A stretch of 18,899 bases of DNA from DASWIG01 sp965371445 (GTDB taxonomy: Bacteria > Acidobacteriota > Thermoanaerobaculia > Multivoradales > J023): positions 1 through 18,899 of the forward strand of contig CBDUYN010000193.1 in assembly GCA_965371445.1 (NCBI GenBank), written 5' to 3'. Each line of letters opens with the position of its first letter. The stretch's first letter is position 1. Below, piece after piece: positions 7,516 through 15,458 of this stretch. The notes under the pieces are model-generated. The model did not search any database, was not told the DNA's origin, and saw only the letters and a list, made by a program, of their open reading frames with translations. Both the position numbers and the translations under genes were made by a program.

Positions 7516-7782
7516 TCAAGAGGACTCCCCGGACGGGCCCTCGGCGGACTCGGGACAAAGCCGGTCGAGGATGTCGCTCTCGAGGCGCTCGAGGGTACGG
7601 GCGTCCGACCCCTGACGGTGGGCGTAGTCCCGCACGGCGTCGCCGATCGCCTGGATCTGGCGCTCATAGTCGCGGCAGGGCGGACACATCCAGCCGTGGA
7701 ACCAGGCCGCGAACCGGCGCCGCCAGGGAGCCTCGTGCAGCTCGTCCGCCGCGAGGAGGCGTGCCCGTTCTTCACAGTTCAT
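7516..7782 (-). CDS. Small soluble zinc-binding anti-sigma factor (ZAS-like)
   Basis: The product has 88 residues. The frame extends further upstream, but ATG 7782 has AGGA 9 bases before it and starts at MNCEERARLL, so I take it as the start. Cys3, His29, Cys33 and Cys36 form the C-x25-H-x3-C-x2-C pattern of zinc-binding anti-sigma domains (HGWMCPPC). The rest is helical, with an acidic C-terminal tail, and no membrane helix is present, so it should be cytoplasmic. It lies 75 bases downstream of an ECF sigma gene on the same strand, the classic sigma/anti-sigma order. It most likely binds and silences that sigma factor, perhaps releasing it on thiol oxidation or metal stress as in RsrA or ChrR. 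The signal is inferred, not shown. Confidence 0.72.
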   Translation of the reverse strand: MNCEERARLLAADELHEAPWRRRFAAWFHGWMCPPCRDYERQIQAIGDAVRDYAHRQGSDARTLERLESDILDRLCPESAEGPSGESS

Positions 7783-7857
7783 TCCGTTATGTCCTGGAGG
7801 ATTCGTAGCTCGGTGGGTCGGTTCATGGTGGTATGCTCGTTGAGTCAAGTTGAGTCT

Positions 7858-8502
7858 TCAGGTGATGCCCCTCGCCTCCAGGCACTCCCGCGCCCGGTTG
7901 CGCAGGCGATGGAGCATCACCCCGAGGTTGGTGCGGCTCACCCCCAGGATATTACAGATTTCGTCGGTCTCGAGGCCTTCGACCTCGCGCAGGAGGAAGG
8001 CGCTACGCTGCTGGACCGATGCCGCGTCGAGGCAATCCTGGATCTGCCGGCCGAGCTCCTTGCGGTCGAGCTCGGCGTCGGCGCGCCGGGGTGGACGGGC
8101 CCAACGGCCGTCGGCGGTGAACCGCGACTCGAACACCTCGTCGAGGGGCTCGAAGTCGCCGTCGCGGCCGAAACGGCGGCGGGCTTCCTGGAGCTTGCGC
8201 AACAGGATGCCGAAGATCCACGTGCGCACGTGCGAGCGGCCCTCGAAGCGATCCGCCGTCTCGACGAAGGTCTTGAACGTCTCCTGGGCGACCTCCTCCG
8301 CCTCCTGGGCCGAGAAGCCGGCGCCCCGGGCGGTGCGCAGGACCTGCGGCAGATAGGCGTGGACCACCTGGGCGAGGGCCTCGCGGTCGCGGGCACGCAC
8401 CTGCTCGGCCGTCACCGCCAGGACCTCCGGCCGATCCGCCGCGGCGTCGCGGGTTCTCTCCGGGGCCGTCTGCCGATCGACTGTAATCTTCGCGGATCCC
8501 AT
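7858..8502 (-). CDS. ECF-type RNA polymerase sigma factor
   Basis: The product has 214 residues. A GTG at 8511 is possible, but GGAAGG (8512-8517) lies 9 bases before ATG 8502, so I use that start. Region 2 runs from about 40 to 110, with AEEVAQETFKTFVETADRFE and the -10 recognition segment VRTWIFGILLRKLQEARRR. Region 4 (about 150-205) has the helix-turn-helix ETDEICNILGVSRTNLGVML followed by HRLRNRARECLEARG. Regions 1.1 and 3 are absent, as expected for ECF (group 4) factors. A linker with several charged residues (about 111-148) joins the domains. The anti-sigma gene follows. The divergent neighbour, an LpxR-like enzyme starting 75 bases away, is a candidate target. Confidence 0.93.
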   Translation of the reverse strand: MGSAKITVDRQTAPERTRDAAADRPEVLAVTAEQVRARDREALAQVVHAYLPQVLRTARGAGFSAQEAEEVAQETFKTFVETADRFEGRSHVRTWIFGILLRKLQEARRRFGRDGDFEPLDEVFESRFTADGRWARPPRRADAELDRKELGRQIQDCLDAASVQQRSAFLLREVEGLETDEICNILGVSRTNLGVMLHRLRNRARECLEARGIT

Positions 8503-8576
8503 GTCACTCACCTTCCGAACGAACGCCGAGCGCGTGGCTTGGCACCCTACAGATCACTTACGGCAGGAGCATCGAC
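8503..8576. promoter_or_regulatory. Divergent promoter region of sigma factor and LpxR-like gene
   Basis: This 74-base gap must hold at least the start signals of both divergent genes. SD sequences are clear on both sides: GGAAGG on the minus strand and CAGGAGC on the plus strand. TTGGCA at 8539-8544 could be a -35 element, but no good -10 follows at 16-18 bases. No ECF-type GGAAC/GTCT pair is obvious. The 11-base string GCTTGGCACCC (8537-8547) recurs at 16163-16173 inside the sigma-54 promoter, but here the -12 element is missing. Confidence 0.35.
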
Positions 8577-9437
8577 ATGGGATTCGTCACGACGCGATTC
8601 TACACTCCCCGGCCCGCGCGTCCACGTCGGAGCTCGGGCCTTCTGCTCGCGACCCTCTTGACCTTCGCCACCTTGCCTGCCGCCGTCCCGGCAACGGCGC
8701 TCGACCTTCGCCTCGTCACCGACAATGACTTCCTGACCCATAACGACCGTAGCGACGACCTCTACACCTTCGCCCTCGAGCTCGAGGTCGACACCGGGAG
8801 GATCACCTGGACGCTGCGCGAGAGCGCTTTTACCGACCGCCAGGCCGGCGTACGCTTCGACGAGACCTATCTTACCGTCGGCCGCCTGGCGCCTCGCCAA
8901 TGGCTTGGCGGTTGGAGCCTGTGGGCCGAGATCGGCGCGGCCCACGTCGGCGAAGGCCTCTTCGGCCAAGAAGCCCAGAACGCCCTTCACCAACTGATCG
9001 GCGACGACGAGGTCAACCTCGAATACATCGACGACTCCGACGTCTTCGCCCACCTCGCCGTCGAGGTAGGCCGCCAGTTCGACGTCGGCACGAAGCTCAG
9101 CCTCGGTCCCCACGCCACGGTGCGTACCACACCGGGCTTCAAGTCCGACGCCTGGCTCGCCGTTCGTGGCCGCTGGAGCACCTGGGGCGACCGCCTGGGC
9201 TTCGACGTCGCGATCGGGCCGCGTCTTTCACACAACGAGCTCGACGTCCTCGAGCCGCACATGAAGGACTCCGCCGTCGCCGCCTCCGTCGAGGTCGCCC
9301 TGAGCAACGGTTTGCTGGTCGAATGGACGGTCAACCGTTACGGTACCGGCAGCGAGCACCTCAGCTTCGGCTACCGTTTCGGCGTCGGCCGCAGCCCGCG
9401 CCGCGACGGTCCGTGGCGCGAACGGGCCGCCGGTTGA
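8577..9437 (+). CDS. LpxR-family lipid A 3'-O-deacylase (outer-membrane barrel)
   Basis: The product has 286 residues. An arginine-rich start and a hydrophobic signal segment (about 20-41, ending in ATA) lead into LRLVTDNDFLTHNDRSDDLY and TFALELEV (44-71), matching the LpxR opening, including the Asn-Asp pair (50-51), Asp57 and Thr64. The segment GEGLFGQEAQNALHQLIG (125-142) corresponds to the catalytic-histidine region, with His138. The rest alternates polar and aromatic residues as outer-membrane strands do, ending near SFGYRFGVG. Known LpxR enzymes remove the 3' acyloxyacyl group of lipid A in the outer membrane, which changes host recognition in Salmonella. Here a role in envelope remodelling is more likely. 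The SD CAGGAGC is 7 bases before ATG. The divergent sigma/anti-sigma pair may control it. Confidence 0.75.
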   Translation: MGFVTTRFYTPRPARPRRSSGLLLATLLTFATLPAAVPATALDLRLVTDNDFLTHNDRSDDLYTFALELEVDTGRITWTLRESAFTDRQAGVRFDETYLTVGRLAPRQWLGGWSLWAEIGAAHVGEGLFGQEAQNALHQLIGDDEVNLEYIDDSDVFAHLAVEVGRQFDVGTKLSLGPHATVRTTPGFKSDAWLAVRGRWSTWGDRLGFDVAIGPRLSHNELDVLEPHMKDSAVAASVEVALSNGLLVEWTVNRYGTGSEHLSFGYRFGVGRSPRRDGPWRERAAG

Positions 9438-9446
9438 GGCCCTCCG

Positions 9447-9466
9447 CTCGCACTGCGAGTTGTTTA
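9447..9466 (+). terminator. Possible short terminator after the LpxR-like gene
   Basis: CTCGC (9447-9451) and GCGAG (9455-9459) form a 5-base stem with a 3-base loop (6 bases if the loop is ignored), followed by TTGTTT. It begins 9 bases after the stop codon. The stem is short and the T-run is broken, so this is a weak candidate. Confidence 0.3.
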
Positions 9467-9600
9467 CCGATGATACATCCACCCTCAACGACAATCCGCC
9501 CGTTCCGCCGGTCTTACGGGAGAGGTTCGTCTGCATCCGGCCGGACTCGAAGCCCACGTCCGTCTCTAGGAGCGTCCGAATCCGGCCAGGACGGCAGGGT

Positions 9601-11028
9601 TCAGATCTTGCGGTGCTTCCACCCCCCGCGCCGGAAGAGGACGAGCGCCGTCAAGGCCACCGCCGCCTCGCCTGTCGGAATGGACGCGAAGACCCCCGTC
9701 GGACCCCAGCCCAACGTCGAAGCCAGGAGGTAGGCGACGGAGAGCTTCAGGCACCAATGGCAGCCGAGGTTGATCCAGGTCGGAGTGCTCGTGTCGCCCG
9801 AGCCGTTGAAGGCGGCGATGAGGGTGACGCTCCAGGCCAGGGCGGGATAGCCGAGGGCGATGAGCCGCAGGCACTCGGCGCCGATCTCGACGACCGCCGC
9901 CTCGTCGGTGAAGATTCCGATCAGCTGGCGAGACGCGGCAAAGAAGACCACGGCGACGAGGCCCAGGAAGACCATGTTGAAGCTCCCCGTCACCCAAACC
10001 GACCGCTCCGCCCGTTCCGGTTTTTGAGCGCCCAGGTTCTGCCCCACTAGCGTGGCGGTGGCGTTCGAAAGGCCCCAGGCCGGAAGCAGGACGAAGACGA
10101 TCACCCGGACGGCCACGGTGAAACCCGCCAGGGCTTCGGAGGAGTACGGCGCCAGGATCCGCACCAGGACGGTGTAGGAGCTCGTGGCGACGAAAAACTG
10201 GAAGATCGCGAACCCCGAGGTGTTCAAAAGCCGGCGCATGACGTCGAGGGCGAGCTTCAGGTGATGCGGCCTCAGGCGTAGCCTCCCGCCGCCGTTAAAG
10301 AGCATCCAGAGCTGGTAGAGCACTCCGACGCCGCGGCCTATGTTGGTGGCGATCGCCGCTCCGGTCACCCCCAGGGCCGGGACCGGGCCGAGGCCGAAGA
10401 TCAGGATCGGATCGAGGACGAGGTTTAAAAGGTTGGCGAGCGTCAGGGCCTTCAAGGCGATCATCGGGTCCCCGGCGCCGCGGAAGGCGGCGTTGATCAG
10501 GAAGAGGAAGAGGATGGTCACCGAGCCGCCGAGCATCCACCGCCCGTAGCCGAGCCCGACCGCCAGGACGTCGTCGCCAGCCCCCATGAGGGCGAAGAGC
10601 TTCTCGGTCGCCAATCCTCCGCTCAGGCCCAGGACGAGGGAGATCAAGACCCCGAGTACGAGCGCCTGGACCGTGGCCACCGCCGCCCCTTCTTCGTCTT
10701 TTTCGCCGATGCGCCGCGCCACCGTGGCCGAGGTCCCCATGGCGAGGCCGAAGCCGATCGAGAAGATGATGGCAAGGATCGCTTCCGTCAACCCGACGCT
10801 CGCCAGGGACGCGGAGCCCAGACGGGCCACGAAGTAGGCGTCGCAGACGGCGAAGATCGACTGCATCGACGTCTCCATCACCATGGGGACGGCCAGCAGC
10901 AGGATCGAGCGGCCGAGCGGCTCCTCGGTGTAGTCGCGGCGCTCGCCGCGCATCACCGCCGCCAGCTCGCGCCACAGGGACCCCGGCGCCGCGGGGCTCT
11001 CCGGCGAAGGATGAGAGGATTCGCTCAT
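9601..11028 (-). CDS. MATE family multidrug/toxin efflux transporter
   Basis: The product has 475 residues and about 12 membrane helices in two homologous halves, the MATE plan. Recognisable segments are the first helix SILLLAVPMVMETSMQSIFA followed by VCDAYFVARLGSASLASVGL, then GTSATVARRIGEKDEEGA, INAAFRGAGDPMIALKALTL, and in the second half PAWGLSNATATLVGQNLGAQ and AAFNGSGDTSTPTWINL. MATE proteins export cationic or other toxic compounds by Na+ or H+ antiport across the inner membrane. ATG 11028 is the start, with only a weak GGA-containing ribosome-binding site. The gene is alone on its strand. It points away from the propeller-like gene, which begins 161 bases away, and converges with the LpxR-like gene. 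I cannot tell the substrate. The N-terminal 40 residues are hydrophilic and somewhat longer than usual. Confidence 0.93.
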   Translation of the reverse strand: MSESSHPSPESPAAPGSLWRELAAVMRGERRDYTEEPLGRSILLLAVPMVMETSMQSIFAVCDAYFVARLGSASLASVGLTEAILAIIFSIGFGLAMGTSATVARRIGEKDEEGAAVATVQALVLGVLISLVLGLSGGLATEKLFALMGAGDDVLAVGLGYGRWMLGGSVTILFLFLINAAFRGAGDPMIALKALTLANLLNLVLDPILIFGLGPVPALGVTGAAIATNIGRGVGVLYQLWMLFNGGGRLRLRPHHLKLALDVMRRLLNTSGFAIFQFFVATSSYTVLVRILAPYSSEALAGFTVAVRVIVFVLLPAWGLSNATATLVGQNLGAQKPERAERSVWVTGSFNMVFLGLVAVVFFAASRQLIGIFTDEAAVVEIGAECLRLIALGYPALAWSVTLIAAFNGSGDTSTPTWINLGCHWCLKLSVAYLLASTLGWGPTGVFASIPTGEAAVALTALVLFRRGGWKHRKI

Positions 11029-11189
11029 CGTCGCTTTTCCGTCGTTTTTACAGGATCCTTACGTGCCGTCGCAGGCGCCGCTCCGTATGCTCTTTTTGAG
11101 CTTCACCCCATGCGGCCGATTTGCCGACACCAGACCCAGGGCCGGATGTGCCGTCACGCCGAGCCCAGCCCTCACCGAAGGAGGTTCCG

Positions 11190-12296
11190 ATGTCCTGGAG
11201 AACACGCCTCGCCCTGATGTTTATCACGCTTCCAAGCCTCGCCCTGCTGGTTTCCGGCACGGACGGATTCACCACGGGCCCGCCCGGACTGCGCTCCGCC
11301 GGGGCCCTCGCCTTCGCCCCCGACGGCGTGCTCTTCGTCGGCGATTCGCTCGGCGGTGCCGTCTACGCGCTCGACCTGGGCGACGAGGACAGCCCCAAGA
11401 GCGCCGCGGAGCTGCGCCTGCACGACGTCGACGAGAAAATCGCGGCGCTTCTCGGCACCACCGTCCGAGAGATCCTGATCAACGACCTGGCGGTCCATCC
11501 GAAGTCCAAGAACATCTACCTTTCGGTGTCGCGGGGCCGAAGCGAGGACGCCCAGCCCGTGCTCGTCAAGGTGAGCCCGGCGGGCGAGATCTCCTCCGTC
11601 GAGCTTTCGAAGGTGCGCTTCTCCAAGGTCGACATCAAGAACGCCCCGTCCCCCGACGCGAAGGATCGGCGCGGCCGGCCGCTGCGGACGAACACGATCA
11701 CCGACCTCGCCTTCGGCGACGGCCGCCTCCTCGTGGCCGGGCTCTCGAACGAGGAGTTCGCCTCGAACCTGCGCCAGATCCCCTATCCGTTCGAGGGCGC
11801 CGCCAAGGCGACGAGCGTCGAGATCTTCCACGGCGCCCACGGGCAATACGAGACCCACGCGCCGATCCGCACGATGACGACGCTGGCGATCGGCGGCAAA
11901 GAGCACCTGCTCGCCGCCTACACCTGCACGCCGCTCGTCACCATCCCGGTCTCGGAGCTCATCGACGGCGCCCACGTCAAGGGCAAGACCGTGGCCGAGC
12001 TCGGCTTCGGCAACACGCCTCTCGACATCGTCGCCGTGAAGCGCGGTGACGAGCAGTTCGTCCTGATCAGCAACTCCTCGCGGGCTGGCATGAAGATCAA
12101 GGCCTCCGACATCGAAAAGGCGGGCGCCATCACCTCGGAGGTCGAGGGGGTCACTGCCGGCGCGCCCTTCGAGCAGACGGCGATGGGCGGCTTCGTCCAC
12201 TTCGACGACTTCGACGACGAAAACCTCGTCGTCCTGCGCCGCGACGTACGTAACGGCTCCATGGAGCTTCGCTCCTGGAGCAAGCGGTGGCTCTAG
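11190..12296 (+). CDS. Secreted beta-propeller-like protein, function unknown
   Basis: The product has 368 residues. The frame is open further upstream, but ATG 11190 has a perfect AAGGAGG (11178-11184) 5 bases before it and begins a Sec signal peptide (residues about 1-24), so the start is clear. The mature part shows repeated beta-strand units with propeller-type phrases: GALAFAPDGVLFVGDSLGGA, VYALDL, INDLAVHPKSKNIYLSVSRG, ITDLAFGDGRLLVAGLSNEE and MTTLAIGGKEHLLAAYTC. This suggests an NHL/YVTN-like fold facing the periplasm or outside. There is no catalytic signature I recognise. It overlaps the following lipoprotein gene by 10 bases, so the two are translated together and probably act together at the cell surface. 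The functional assignment stays open. Confidence 0.7.
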   Translation: MSWRTRLALMFITLPSLALLVSGTDGFTTGPPGLRSAGALAFAPDGVLFVGDSLGGAVYALDLGDEDSPKSAAELRLHDVDEKIAALLGTTVREILINDLAVHPKSKNIYLSVSRGRSEDAQPVLVKVSPAGEISSVELSKVRFSKVDIKNAPSPDAKDRRGRPLRTNTITDLAFGDGRLLVAGLSNEEFASNLRQIPYPFEGAAKATSVEIFHGAHGQYETHAPIRTMTTLAIGGKEHLLAAYTCTPLVTIPVSELIDGAHVKGKTVAELGFGNTPLDIVAVKRGDEQFVLISNSSRAGMKIKASDIEKAGAITSEVEGVTAGAPFEQTAMGGFVHFDDFDDENLVVLRRDVRNGSMELRSWSKRWL

Positions 12297-13450
12297 GACG
12301 ACCGCCGCGCCGAGCGCTCCTCGCCGCCGCCGCCGGCCTCGTCCTCGCCGCCTGCTGGGGCGATCCGCGGACGCGGGGGAAAATCGTGCGGCTCGACATG
12401 GCGCCGGGAAGCGACGCCACCGTCGTCGTCGAAGGGCTCGACCGCGAGCTCCTGGCGGAGCTGGACGACTTGCCCGAGGAGGAGTGGCGCGAGATCTTCC
12501 CTGTCTACACCGGCCAGGAGATCCCCGAGGAAGGCGAAGGCAAGCCCGCGATCCTCGGCAGCTATGCGGTCGAGGGCGGCGTCGTCCGCTTCCGGCCTCG
12601 CTTCCCGCTGATCCCCGGCCTGGCCTATTGCGCCCGCTTCGACCTCGGCCGCGCCGGGGTGCCGCCGCTCGGGGCCAGCTTCCAGCTCGCCCTGGGAGCC
12701 GTGGGGCCGTCAGCCGAGGTGACGGCGCTTTATCCGACGGCGGAAGAGCTCCCCGAGAACCTCCTGCGCCTCTACATTCACTTCTCGGCGCCGATGAGCC
12801 GCGGCGAGGCCTACGAGCGCATCCACCTCTTCAACGAGGACGGCGAGGTCGAAGCGCCCTTCGTCGAGATCACCCAGGAGCTCTGGGATCCGGAGATGCG
12901 GCGCCTGACGATCCTCTTCGACCCGGGACGCATCAAGCGGGGCCTGCGACCACACGACGAGGTGGGTCCGCCGCTCGAGGCCGGGCACTCCTATCGGTTG
13001 GCGATCGACGCCGAATGGCTCGACGGGAGCGGGCGTCCGCTGCGGGAGGGATTCGAGAAGACCTTTCGGGTGACGTCCGCCGACCGGACGTCGCCGGACG
13101 TCGCCAGCTGGCGGCTGGAGGCACCGAGGGCGGGGAGCCGCGAGGCGCTCGCTCTGAGCTTTCCCGAACCGCTCGACCGGGCACTGCTGTTGCGGCTGCT
13201 GCGTCCCCTGAACGCGGAAGGGCGTCAAGTCGCGGGCCGTTCCGAGGTCACCGACGGCGAACGGCGGTGGACGTTCACGCCGGACGAGCCATGGCGCGCC
13301 GGCTCTTACGGCGTCGAGGTCGAGACGATCCTCGAGGACCTGGCGGGAAATTCGCTCCGCCAGGTCTTCGACGTCGACCTGACAGAACCTGCGGCTCCTG
13401 GTGTCGACGAGAAGCGGATCTCGCTTCCCTTCACGGTCGCCGCGGAGTGA
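12287..13450 (+). CDS. Lipoprotein with Ig-like (Big_5/SbsA-type) domains
   Basis: The product has 387 residues. It starts at GTG 12287, overlapping the stop of the upstream gene. The signal peptide ends in a lipobox, LAAC, with the acylated Cys23. Position +2 is Trp, which does not retain lipoproteins in the inner membrane by the E. coli Asp rule. The segments LLRLYIHFSAPMSRGEAYER (about 158-177) and IHLFNEDGEVEAPF, ending in strands with EPLDRALLLRLLRPLNAEGR and WRAGSYGVEVETILEDLAGN, are typical of bacterial Ig-like domain 5: a strand with an LxxxFSxPM motif, then YxVxVxxxLxDxAGN. There appear to be at least two such modules. A surface-anchored structural or binding role with the propeller-like partner is likely. 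No enzymatic motif is seen. Confidence 0.7.
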   Translation: MALGRPPRRALLAAAAGLVLAACWGDPRTRGKIVRLDMAPGSDATVVVEGLDRELLAELDDLPEEEWREIFPVYTGQEIPEEGEGKPAILGSYAVEGGVVRFRPRFPLIPGLAYCARFDLGRAGVPPLGASFQLALGAVGPSAEVTALYPTAEELPENLLRLYIHFSAPMSRGEAYERIHLFNEDGEVEAPFVEITQELWDPEMRRLTILFDPGRIKRGLRPHDEVGPPLEAGHSYRLAIDAEWLDGSGRPLREGFEKTFRVTSADRTSPDVASWRLEAPRAGSREALALSFPEPLDRALLLRLLRPLNAEGRQVAGRSEVTDGERRWTFTPDEPWRAGSYGVEVETILEDLAGNSLRQVFDVDLTEPAAPGVDEKRISLPFTVAAE

Positions 13451-13480
13451 GAGCAGGCGCTCGGATGATAAGCTCCGGGC

Positions 13481-14029
13481 ATGGACAACTCGACGAAAGG
13501 CGTCACCCTCTACTGCGGATTCATCTCCGATCTTCTCGGCTGTTACGAGAAGAGCCGGAGCACCTTCGCCAAGGGGCTCTTCGAGATGGCCGAGGGCCTC
13601 GACCTGAGCGAGCCGACTCGCCCCGTCTCGATGAAGCTCTACAACGACATGTGCCAGTGGATCGAGGACAACCTTGGCTCCGCCAGCCTGCGCCGCGCCG
13701 GGGCCGCCATCGGCGCCAGGGCCTACGATCAGATGGTGGCGACGGGAGTGATTTCCGCGGCGCCGAGCCCTCTGGAGATCATGGAGGCTTTGAAGACCGT
13801 CGCGAGCGTCATGATCCAGGACCCCAAGGGCCGCGGCTGGGAGGTCCTGCGTCACATGGACGACCGCCTCTGGATGCGGCGTACCCAGACCTTTAACTGC
13901 ATCCTGCAGGAGGGGCTTTTGCGCTCGCTCGTCGAGCATTCCGGCGCCATGGCCGTCTCGATCCGCCACTCTCCGTGCACGCGCAAGGAGGCGGATTTCT
14001 GCGAATACGAGATCACCTGGATGGTCTAG
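13481..14029 (+). CDS. V4R-like sensory/ligand-binding domain protein
   Basis: The product has 182 residues, cytoplasmic, with no signal or membrane helix. The last 50 residues contain CILQEGLLRSLVEHSGAMAV, then CTRKEADFCEYEITW. This matches the end of V4R-type (4-vinyl reductase) domains, where a GxLxG helix is followed by xCxxxGdxxCxFxI. The expected glycine between the two cysteines is replaced (RKEAD). The domain is related to the H-NOX/TRAPP-like fold and to the Myxococcus DUF2378 sensory domain, which has a similar length. The six cysteines (12, 21, 58, 140, 166 and 174) could bind metal or a small molecule; Cys166 and Cys174 are the family pair. It stands alone without an attached effector domain. 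There is no strong SD. Binding and role are unproven. Confidence 0.5.
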   Translation: MDNSTKGVTLYCGFISDLLGCYEKSRSTFAKGLFEMAEGLDLSEPTRPVSMKLYNDMCQWIEDNLGSASLRRAGAAIGARAYDQMVATGVISAAPSPLEIMEALKTVASVMIQDPKGRGWEVLRHMDDRLWMRRTQTFNCILQEGLLRSLVEHSGAMAVSIRHSPCTRKEADFCEYEITWMV

Positions 14030-14055
14030 GGACCCGGTTCGAGAGGAGAACCGTG

Positions 14056-15369
14056 ATGATTCCAAGGAAGCTCTACCTGACCTTCCTGGCGGCCTGGCTC
14101 CTACTGGCCCCGCTCGCCGCCGCCGAGCTCCCCCAGGCGTCGCCGGAGGACGTGGGTTTCTCCGCCGAACGCCTGGCCCGCCTCGACGGCCTCTTCGAAG
14201 AGTACGTCGCCGACGGCCGGATCTCAGGCGCCGTCGCCCTCGTCTCGCGCCACGGCAAGGTGGCCTACCAGAAGAGCTTCGGCATGGCCGACCGCGAGGC
14301 CGGACGCAAGATGGAGGGCGACGCCATCTTCCGCATCGCCTCGATGTCAAAAGCCCTCACGTCGACCGCGGTCCTGATCCTCCACGAGGAAGGCAGGCTC
14401 CTCCTCTCCGATCCGATCTCGAAGTACATCCCCGAATTCGCCGCCCCGCAAGTCGTCGTGCCGCTGCCGGAGGGCGAGGAGAAAGACGGCCTGCCCTACG
14501 AGCTTGTCGACGCGGAGCGCGAGATCACGGTTCGCGACCTCCTGACCCACACCTCGGGCGTCACCTACGGCTTCTACGGCTCGCAGCCGTTCACGTCGCT
14601 CTACCGCGACGCCGGGGTCTCGGACGGCCTCGTCGAGACCGAGGGGACGATCGCCGAGGGCATGGCAAGGCTCGGTTCCATGCCACTCGCCCACCACCCG
14701 GGCGAGCGGTTTACCTACGGGCTGTCGATCGACGTCCTCGGGCGCCTGGTCGAGGTGGCCTCAGGGCAGAGCTTCGACGTCTTCCTGCGCGAGCGGCTCT
14801 TCGAGCCCCTGGAGATCGACGACACCTACTTCTTCCTGCCGCCGGAGAAGCAGGCGCGACTCGCCGCGCTCTACGTGCCCGACGAGGACGGACGCGCCGT
14901 GCCGGCGGGGCCGGGCGAAGTGACGATGGGACCGCTCGTTTTCTCGGCGACCTACCCCAAAGGCAATCCCGGGACCTACTTCTCAGGCGGCGCGGGCCTC
15001 TCTTCGACCGCCGAGGACTACGCCCGTTTCCTGCTGATGATCCTCGCCAAGGGAGCCTACGGCGACAACGGCGAACGGCTTCTGAGCCGCAAGATGGTCG
15101 AGCTCCTGAGCCTCAACCACATCGGCGACCTGGAGGTGGCGCCGGGTTTAGGCTTCGGACTGGGCTTTGCGGTCCACCTCGACCCGGGGGCCTCGGGCCG
15201 GATCTCTTCGCCCGGCACCCTGACCTGGGGCGGGATCTTCAACACCTACTTCTGGGTGGACCCGACGGAGGAGATCGTCGCCGTCATGATGACGCAGATC
15301 TACCCCTACGGTCATCTCCAGCTGCGGGAGAAGTTCGAGCTCCTGGTCTACCAGGCGGTCGACGACTGA
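14056..15369 (+). CDS. Secreted serine hydrolase, beta-lactamase class C/family VIII esterase fold
   Basis: The product has 437 residues. The frame extends further upstream, but AGAGGAG (14042-14048) 7 bases before ATG 14056 and the signal peptide that follows (about 1-23, ending AAA) decide the start. A GTG three bases earlier is an alternative. The active-site SxxK is Ser96-Met-Ser-Lys99 in IFRIASMSKALTST. The second motif tyrosine is Tyr221 in PGERFTYGLSIDVLGRLVE. The third motif is Trp391-Gly-Gly in TLTWGGIFNTYFWVDP rather than KTG, a replacement usual in esterase-type members. LLTHTSGVTYG and GGAGLSSTAEDYARF are conserved family segments. The enzyme is probably an exported esterase or peptidase-like hydrolase and is less likely a true beta-lactamase. 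The gene follows the V4R-like gene on the same strand. Confidence 0.9.
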   Translation: MIPRKLYLTFLAAWLLLAPLAAAELPQASPEDVGFSAERLARLDGLFEEYVADGRISGAVALVSRHGKVAYQKSFGMADREAGRKMEGDAIFRIASMSKALTSTAVLILHEEGRLLLSDPISKYIPEFAAPQVVVPLPEGEEKDGLPYELVDAEREITVRDLLTHTSGVTYGFYGSQPFTSLYRDAGVSDGLVETEGTIAEGMARLGSMPLAHHPGERFTYGLSIDVLGRLVEVASGQSFDVFLRERLFEPLEIDDTYFFLPPEKQARLAALYVPDEDGRAVPAGPGEVTMGPLVFSATYPKGNPGTYFSGGAGLSSTAEDYARFLLMILAKGAYGDNGERLLSRKMVELLSLNHIGDLEVAPGLGFGLGFAVHLDPGASGRISSPGTLTWGGIFNTYFWVDPTEEIVAVMMTQIYPYGHLQLREKFELLVYQAVDD

Positions 15370-15377
15370 GCCACGGC

Positions 15378-15420
15378 TCTCCGGCTGCGAGAGGCGCCGG
15401 CTTCCCCAGCCGCCGGGAGA
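15378..15420 (+). terminator. Imperfect hairpin after the serine hydrolase
   Basis: CGGCTG (15382-15387) pairs with CAGCCG (15407-15412), and TCTC (15378-15381) can pair with GAGA (15417-15420) if a CCGG bulge is allowed. A short T-run (GTTT) comes a few bases later. This may end or attenuate transcription before the MaoC gene. The structure is imperfect. Confidence 0.25.
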
Positions 15421-15458
15421 CTCCGTTTCACGACAAGAACGACCAGGAGGAAGTCCGG

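Noticed and set aside
7779..7826. A 15-codon ORF ending in an ATGA overlap with the anti-sigma start, resembling the exporter leader ORF.
   Set aside because: Its ATG at 7826 has no SD, while the anti-sigma start itself has AGGA at 9 bases. Any ATGA start gives such a stop, so this one needs no explanation.
8537..8555. A sigma-54-like TGGCAC in the divergent sigma/LpxR region.
   Set aside because: The -24 half is perfect and shares 11 bases with the promoter at 16163, but the required GC at -12 is absent (AT instead).
9530..9600. A tRNA-like T-arm on the minus strand (GGGCTTCGAGTCC) between the LpxR-like and MATE genes.
   Set aside because: No matching T-stem, anticodon arm or acceptor stem can be built around it.
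14056..15369. The missing KTG motif in the serine hydrolase as a sign of inactivation.
   Set aside because: Trp-Gly-Gly at this place is common in esterase-type members of the fold, and SxxK and Tyr221 are intact.
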